A DNA stretch of 64,000 bases. Origin: Tabrizicola soli (GTDB lineage Bacteria; Pseudomonadota; Alphaproteobacteria; Rhodobacterales; Rhodobacteraceae). Both the position numbers and the translations under genes were made by a program. Positions 59,726-64,000 of the stretch are shown one piece after another. The stretch's first letter is position 1, and every line of letters begins with the position of its first letter. Where the stretch lies: assembly GCF_015999335.1 (NCBI RefSeq), contig NZ_JAEACP010000010.1, positions 1-64,000 of the forward strand, read 5' to 3'. Below the pieces are notes generated by a model. It was not told the DNA's origin. It worked only from the letters and a program-made list of their open reading frames with translations, and searched no databases.

Positions 59726-61301
59726 GGATTTCGACGTCATCATCCTGGGCGCGGGGATCAACGGCTGCGGCACCTTCCGCGACCTGGCGCTGCAGGGCCT
59801 GCGGGTGCTGATGCTGGAGCGGGGCGATTTCTGCCAGGGGGCCTCGGCGGCCTCGTCCCGGTTGATGCATGGCGGGCTGAAATATCTGGAGACGGGCGAG
59901 TTCCGGCTGGTGCGGGAATCGCTGACCGAGCGGAACATGCTGCTGGCGACCGCGCCGCATTATGTGCAGCCCCTGGAGTGCATCGTGCCGGTGCGGTCGA
60001 CCTGGGGCGGGATCGCGGGCTCGGTCCTGCGGTTCTTCGGGGTGAAGGCGCGGCTGAACGACCGGGGGTTCCTGATCACCGCGCTGGGGCTGCGGCTTTA
60101 CGACCTTTACGGCCGGGCGCTGCGGTCGATGCCGGCCTCGCGGATGCTGCGGCGGCGGGCGCTGCGGCGGCTGATGCCGGGGCTTGCGCCGGGGATCAGC
60201 GGGGCGGGCGTCTATCACGAGGGCCAGATCACCCATGCCGAGCGGCTGGGGCTGGAGCTGGTGCTGGACGCCGAGGCCGCCAATCCGGGCGCGCGGGCCG
60301 AGACGCATGTCGAGCTGCTGGGAGTCGAGGGGGATGTGCTGCGCTGGCGGCGGCCCTCGGGCGGGGTGGCCGAGGCGCGGGCGCGGGTCATCGTCAACGC
60401 GGGCGGGGCCTGGATCGACGCGGTGAACGCGCGGCTGGGGATCGAGAGCCGGGTGATGGGGGGCAGCCGCGGCTCGCATCTCATCGTGGAGAACCCGGAG
60501 CTGTTGCAGGCGCTGGATGGGCGGATGGTCTATTTCGGCACGCCGGACGGGCGGGTGAACCTGCTTTATCCGTTCCAGGGCAAGGTGCTGGTCGGCTCGA
60601 CCGATCTGGCGCAGGACGACCCCGATCAGGCGCAGTGCAGCGCGGAGGAGGAGGATTATCTCCGCGCGGCGGTGGCCGAGGTGTTTCCGGGGATTCCCGT
60701 CACCCCGGGGCAGATCCTGCATCGGTTCTGCGGGGTGCGGCCCCTGCCGCGGGCGGGGGGCGACGTGGGGGCGGTGACGCGGGACCATTCCATCGTGACG
60801 CTGGCCCTGCCGGGCGCTTCGGTGCCGGTGCATTGCCTGGTCGGCGGGAAATGGACGACCTTCCGGGCGTTTGCGGAACTGGCGGCCGAACGGGTGCTGG
60901 CCGACCTGGGCCGGGAGCGGACGGTTTCCACCGCCGGGCTGGCCATCGGCGGCGGGCGCGATTTCCCGCGCGATCCGGTGGCGCGGCGGGCGCTGGCCGA
61001 GGCGCTGGCCCGGCGCGGCGGGATCACGCCGGGGCGGGCAGGGGTGCTGCTGGCACGCTATGGCACCAGGGCGGGCATCTATGTCGAGGCGCTGGCGGGG
61101 CAGGGCGAGACGATGCTGGCCAGCGCGCCGGATTATGCCCGCGAGGAGATCCGCCATATCGCCGCGACGGAACGGGTCGGCGGGCTGGAGGACATCCTGT
61201 ACCGCCGCACGCTCCTGGCGCTGACCGGGCGCGACCGGCCCGAGGTGCGGGCGGAACTCTCGGCCCTGCTGGAGGCGCGCGCCCTGCGCGAAAGCGCGTG
61301 A
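59718..61301 (+). CDS. FAD-dependent glycerol-3-phosphate dehydrogenase family (GlpD/EryB-like)
   Basis: 527 aa, ATG 59718 overlapping the dehydrogenase stop by eight bases with GAAGGTGG upstream. Rossmann loop VIILGAGINGCGTFRDLALQGLRVLMLERGDF, then SAASSRLMHGGLKYLETGEFRLVRESL, the GlpD signature. VNLLYPFQGKVLVGSTDLAQDDPDQ and GGKWTTFRAFAELA complete the FAD/substrate domain, with a C-terminal helical cap. The same family contains EryB, which oxidises erythritol phosphate, so with a kinase present it may oxidise a polyol phosphate at the membrane. Cofactor and family are firm; substrate is inference. Confidence 0.89.
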   Translation: MAEDFDVIILGAGINGCGTFRDLALQGLRVLMLERGDFCQGASAASSRLMHGGLKYLETGEFRLVRESLTERNMLLATAPHYVQPLECIVPVRSTWGGIAGSVLRFFGVKARLNDRGFLITALGLRLYDLYGRALRSMPASRMLRRRALRRLMPGLAPGISGAGVYHEGQITHAERLGLELVLDAEAANPGARAETHVELLGVEGDVLRWRRPSGGVAEARARVIVNAGGAWIDAVNARLGIESRVMGGSRGSHLIVENPELLQALDGRMVYFGTPDGRVNLLYPFQGKVLVGSTDLAQDDPDQAQCSAEEEDYLRAAVAEVFPGIPVTPGQILHRFCGVRPLPRAGGDVGAVTRDHSIVTLALPGASVPVHCLVGGKWTTFRAFAELAAERVLADLGRERTVSTAGLAIGGGRDFPRDPVARRALAEALARRGGITPGRAGVLLARYGTRAGIYVEALAGQGETMLASAPDYAREEIRHIAATERVGGLEDILYRRTLLALTGRDRPEVRAELSALLEARALRESA

Positions 61302-62269
61302 ACCTGCGCGGGCAGGGCTTTGCCGCCGAGGCCGATGGCGCGCGCCGCCGCTCCTCGCGCCTCAGGCTGCGGGTGGCCTGGATGTATTATGCCGAGGACA
61401 TGACCCAGGGCGCGATCGCCGAGAAGCTGGGCATCGGCCGGGTGACGGTGACGCGGCTTCTGGCCGATGCCCGCGCGCTGCACGAGGTGTCGATCACGCT
61501 GTCGCGCGAGATCTCGGACCTGCCCCGGCTGGAGATCGGGCTGGAGCGGCGGTTCGGCCTGCGCGAGGCGATCGTGACCCCGCTGTCTTCGCCCGAGGCC
61601 GACCCGACCGTGGCGATCGGGGCGGCGACGGGGGCCTTCCTGTCGGGTTTCCTGCAGCCCGAGACCCGGATCGGGGTGGGCTGGGGGCGCACGCTCTACA
61701 GCTCGCTGGATTTCGTCGGGGGCGGTCAGGCGGATACCGTGGTCTCGCTTCTGGGCGGCGTCTCGGCGGTCGAGCATTACAACCCGGCCGAGTTCGCCTG
61801 GGCCTTCGCGCGGCTGTGGAAGGCGCGCTGCTATCTGGTGGCGGCCCCCGCCATCGTGGACGATGCCGACACCCGCCGGCGCCTGATCGAACGCTGCGGC
61901 ATCGGCGAGACCTTCGCGATGACCGAGGCGCTGGATGCGGTGCTTCTGTCGGTGGGCGGCCTGCCGATGGGAAGCGCGGAGGACCGGCTGAACCCGTTCT
62001 CGCCCGCCACCCTGGCCGAGCTTGCGGCGCTGGGGGCGGTGGGCAACGTGCTTTACAATTGTTTCGACGCCTCGGGTCAGCTGGTGGACCACCCGCTGAA
62101 CGACCGGATCATGAGCGCGCCGATTGCCGACCTGGCCAGGGCGCCCGAGCGGATCGTCGCCTCGGGCGGGGTGGCGAAGGTGGCGGCGATGCGCGGCGCA
62201 ATGGCGCTGATCCGGCCCACGGTGTTGATCACCGACGAGGTGACGGCGGCGGCGCTGCTGGCGCAATGA
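61298..62269 (+). CDS. SorC-family regulator 2
   Basis: 323 aa from GTG 61298, overlapping the previous stop (GTGA). HTH: LRVAWMYYAEDMTQGAIAEKLGIGRVTVTRLLADAR. Sugar domain: IGVGWGRTLYSSL, LLGGVSAVEHYNPAEFAWAFARLW, VDHPLNDRIMSAPIADL and IVASGGVAKVAAMRGAM. It is clearly paralogous to the regulator at 56494 but differs in its ligand pocket region. Encoded inside the catabolic operon, so likely its local repressor or activator. Confidence 0.88.
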   Translation: MNLRGQGFAAEADGARRRSSRLRLRVAWMYYAEDMTQGAIAEKLGIGRVTVTRLLADARALHEVSITLSREISDLPRLEIGLERRFGLREAIVTPLSSPEADPTVAIGAATGAFLSGFLQPETRIGVGWGRTLYSSLDFVGGGQADTVVSLLGGVSAVEHYNPAEFAWAFARLWKARCYLVAAPAIVDDADTRRRLIERCGIGETFAMTEALDAVLLSVGGLPMGSAEDRLNPFSPATLAELAALGAVGNVLYNCFDASGQLVDHPLNDRIMSAPIADLARAPERIVASGGVAKVAAMRGAMALIRPTVLITDEVTAAALLAQ

Positions 62270-62340
62270 CCCCTTTCCCATGCGCGGAAGGCGGAGCCTC
62301 GCGGCGGCGGGCGGCTGCTTTCTGGCTGTTACATCGAAGA

Positions 62341-62366
62341 TGAACATTTAGCATTTGTATTTGACA
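62341..62366 (+). promoter_or_regulatory. Control region of the DRL gene
   Basis: TGAACATTT (62341-62349) matches the motif at 58513, and a perfect -35 TTGACA lies at 62361-62366, with a poor -10 downstream. The 191-bp gap 62270-62460 therefore probably carries an internal promoter under SorC control. Confidence 0.45.
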
Positions 62367-62460
62367 AAAGATCAGAACTGGAGCTAGATCGCCCCATGCC
62401 CTGTCGGCCCTGCGACTCATGCTCGCCCGGCCCGGCCCCGGATCCAGAGGAGGACCACCA

Positions 62461-63788
62461 TGCCCATCAACGTCGCCCCCACCGGCCTTGCCCGCGACCT
62501 GCGCGCCCGCGCCGAGACCGGCCGTCCGGTCCGCATCGGCCTGATCGGCTCGGGCGAGATGGGGACGGATATCGTGGCCCGGGTCGCGCATATGGAGGGG
62601 ATCGAGATCGGCGCGATCTCGGAGCTGAACCCGGCGGCGGCGGCCAGGGCGGTGGACATCGCCTTCCGCGAGAAGGGCCACGCCAGGGAGGCCGGCGGCA
62701 CCGACAGCGTCAACGCGGCGATCGAGGCGGGGAAGGTCGCGATCACCGCGGATGCCGATGCGATCCTGAACTCGGGCCTGATCGACGTGGTGGTGGATGC
62801 GACCGGGGTTCCGGCGGTGGGGGCCGAGATCGGCCTGCGCGCGATGGAACATGGCAAGCACCTGGTGATGATGAACGTCGAGGCCGACGTGACCATCGGG
62901 GCCTATCTGAAATCGGAAGCCGACCGGCTGGGCGTGACCTATTCGCTGGGCGCGGGGGACGAGCCGTCCTCCTGCATGGAGCTGATCGAGTTCGTCTCGG
63001 CCATGGGTCACCGGATCGTGGCCGCGGGCAAGGGCAAGAACAACCCGCTGAACGTGGACGCGACGCCCCCGGCCTATGAGGAGGAAGCGGCGCGGCGGCA
63101 CATGAACGTGCGGATGCTGGTCGAGTTCGTGGATGGCTCGAAGACGATGGTGGAAATGGCCGCCATCGCCAATGCCACCGGCCTGGTGCCGGATGTGGCG
63201 GGGATGCACGGCCCGGCGGCGGTGCTGGACGAGCTGAACAAGGTGCTGGTGCCCAAGGCGGATGGCGGGGTGCTGGATCGGGTGGGTGTCGTCGATTACT
63301 CCATCGGCAAGGGCGTGGCCCCCGGCGTCTTCGTGGTGGCCGAGATGGACCACCCCCGGATCTGGGAGCGGATGGAGGACCTGAAGATGGGCAAGGGCCC
63401 GTACTTCACCTTCCACCGGCCCTATCACCTGACCAGCCTGGAGGTGCCGCTGACCTGCGCCCGGGTGGTGCTGTACGGCAAGCCCGACATGGTGCCGCTG
63501 GCCAGGCCCGTGGCCGAGGTCTGCGCGGTGGCGAAGAAGGACATGGCCGTGGGCGAGAAGCTGGACCAGATCGGCGAGTATTGCTACCGCGCCTGGATCA
63601 TGGAGGCTTCGGCCGCGCGGTCGGACAAGGCGATCCCCTGCGGCCTGCTGGCGGGCGGCACGGTGACGGCCCCGATCCGCAAGGGCGAGCTGATCACCTG
63701 GGCCAACGCGAAGCCCGCCGAAGGCAGCCGCATCGCCGCGCTGCGCGCCCGGCAGGACGCGCTGGTGCTGGGGCTGGAGGTGGCATGA
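62461..63788 (+). CDS. DRL-type oxidoreductase (DXP reductoisomerase-like; homoserine-dehydrogenase-like with C-terminal SAF domain)
   Basis: 442 aa, ATG 62461 with GAGGAGG upstream. N-terminal NAD(P)-binding fold: VRIGLIGSGEMGTDIVARVAHMEGIEIGAISE, then VVVDATGVPAVGAEIGLRAMEHGKHLVMMNVEADVTIG. The catalytic region includes GAGDEPSSCMELIEFVSAMG, AGKGKNNPLNVDATP and KTMVEMAAIANATG. A C-terminal SAF-type domain ends CGLLAGGTVTAPIRKGELITW. This is the COG4091 family that includes the Brucella DRL enzyme interconverting 1-deoxy-xylulose 5-phosphate and methylerythritol phosphate. Its setting in a polyol operon suggests a catabolic direction. The next gene overlaps by four bases. Confidence 0.85.
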
Positions 63789-64000
63789 TGCGCGACAGCC
63801 AGGAGAATATCCCCTTCGCCCTGCGCCAGTTCACCCCGGCGCAACTGCGCGAGGCGCTGCGGAAGATGCACCTGATCCGGCTTTTCGAGGAGGGGGCCGA
63901 GGAAAGCTACATGCGCGGGCTGATCCACGGCACGATGCACCTGTCCATCGGCCAGGAGGCCAGCGCGGTCGCCACCTGCATGGAGCTGACCGACGCCGAC
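63785..64000 (+). CDS. Thiamine-diphosphate dehydrogenase E1 alpha subunit (partial, cut by window end)
   Basis: The first 72 residues from ATG 63785, overlapping the DRL stop (ATGA); ATG 63788 is equally in frame. REALRKMHLIRLFEEGAEESYMRGLIHGTMHLSIGQEASAVATCMEL matches the opening of pyruvate/acetoin/branched-chain dehydrogenase E1 alpha proteins. The rest of the subunit, and presumably E1 beta and E2, lie beyond the window. Acetoin-type E1 cleaves acyloins, which is relevant because deoxyxylulose phosphate is an acyloin. Confidence 0.8.
   Translation, partial: MMRDSQENIPFALRQFTPAQLREALRKMHLIRLFEEGAEESYMRGLIHGTMHLSIGQEASAVATCMELTDAD

Noticed and set aside
59978-62269. A 763-codon plus-strand frame
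   Set aside because: The first two thirds is an alternative reading of the GlpD-like gene; the SorC protein starts at GTG 61298 with a GTGA overlap.

Overview
The window is GC-rich DNA in which nearly every base is coding. It looks like an extrachromosomal replicon (plasmid or chromid) of an alphaproteobacterium, most likely Rhodobacteraceae/Paracoccaceae. The best evidence is the replication module at 28.6-32.2 kb. It holds a replication protein whose C-terminus resembles the DnaA N-terminal domain (the DnaA-like replicase type known from Rhodobacterales), a divergent parA-parB pair, four copies plus one degenerate copy of a CTTCCCCGCGGGGAAG palindrome, and short TGGGGGACA iterons. No rRNA, tRNA or CRISPR array was found, and no core housekeeping genes; everything else is accessory catabolism, transport and regulation.

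Layout. 0.1-5.3 kb (minus strand): a small polysaccharide-type cluster (hexapeptide acyltransferase, asparagine synthase, GT4 glycosyltransferase, secreted glycosidase-like protein). 5.4-9.9 kb: dienelactone hydrolase, a decayed IS3-type transposase beside a 56-bp duplicated fragment, a two-domain dehydroshikimate dehydratase-like protein, a sulfotransferase and an outer-membrane barrel. 10.2-25.4 kb: two operons around a LysR regulator. The minus-strand operon has a PotABCD-like importer, a 5-guanidino-2-oxopentanoate decarboxylase-like enzyme and three consecutive adenylate-forming enzymes. The plus-strand operon has an M20 amidohydrolase, a dimethylargininase-like hydrolase and an FAD-linked 2-hydroxyacid dehydrogenase. 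Together they suggest uptake and breakdown of a guanidino compound, possibly a modified arginine.

25.6-32.2 kb: plasmid backbone (HTH protein, VapBC, tyrosine recombinase, ParB, ParA, origin, Rep). 32.3-42.9 kb: a Liv-type importer and a flavin-dependent aromatic-type monooxygenase with RidA, DUF1028, a LysR regulator and an unusual flavin reductase carrying a LysR-type ligand-binding domain. 42.9-45.7 kb: HutD, aspartase and an FMN adenylyltransferase. 45.8-56.4 kb: a hydroxyproline locus covering both the 4-hydroxyproline route (epimerase, D-hydroxyproline dehydrogenase, deaminase) and the 3-hydroxyproline route (aconitase-X dehydratase, delta1-pyrroline-2-carboxylate reductase), with its own amino-acid ABC importer and a GntR regulator. 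An AbrB-Doc toxin-antitoxin pair is inserted in it.

56.5-64 kb: two SorC regulators, a PfkB kinase, a zinc alcohol dehydrogenase, a GlpD/EryB-type flavoprotein, a protein of the DRL (DXP reductoisomerase-like) family and the start of a thiamine-diphosphate E1 alpha subunit, which the window end cuts. This looks like polyol catabolism. One testable reading is that a branched tetritol such as 2-C-methylerythritol is degraded by running the first MEP-pathway step backwards.

The most interesting items are the reductase-LysR-domain fusion with its two matching operator-like sites, the DRL/E1 polyol operon, the three-ligase operon in which two members lack the usual A10 lysine, and the parS-like palindromes embedded in both partition genes so that each encodes the same peptide.
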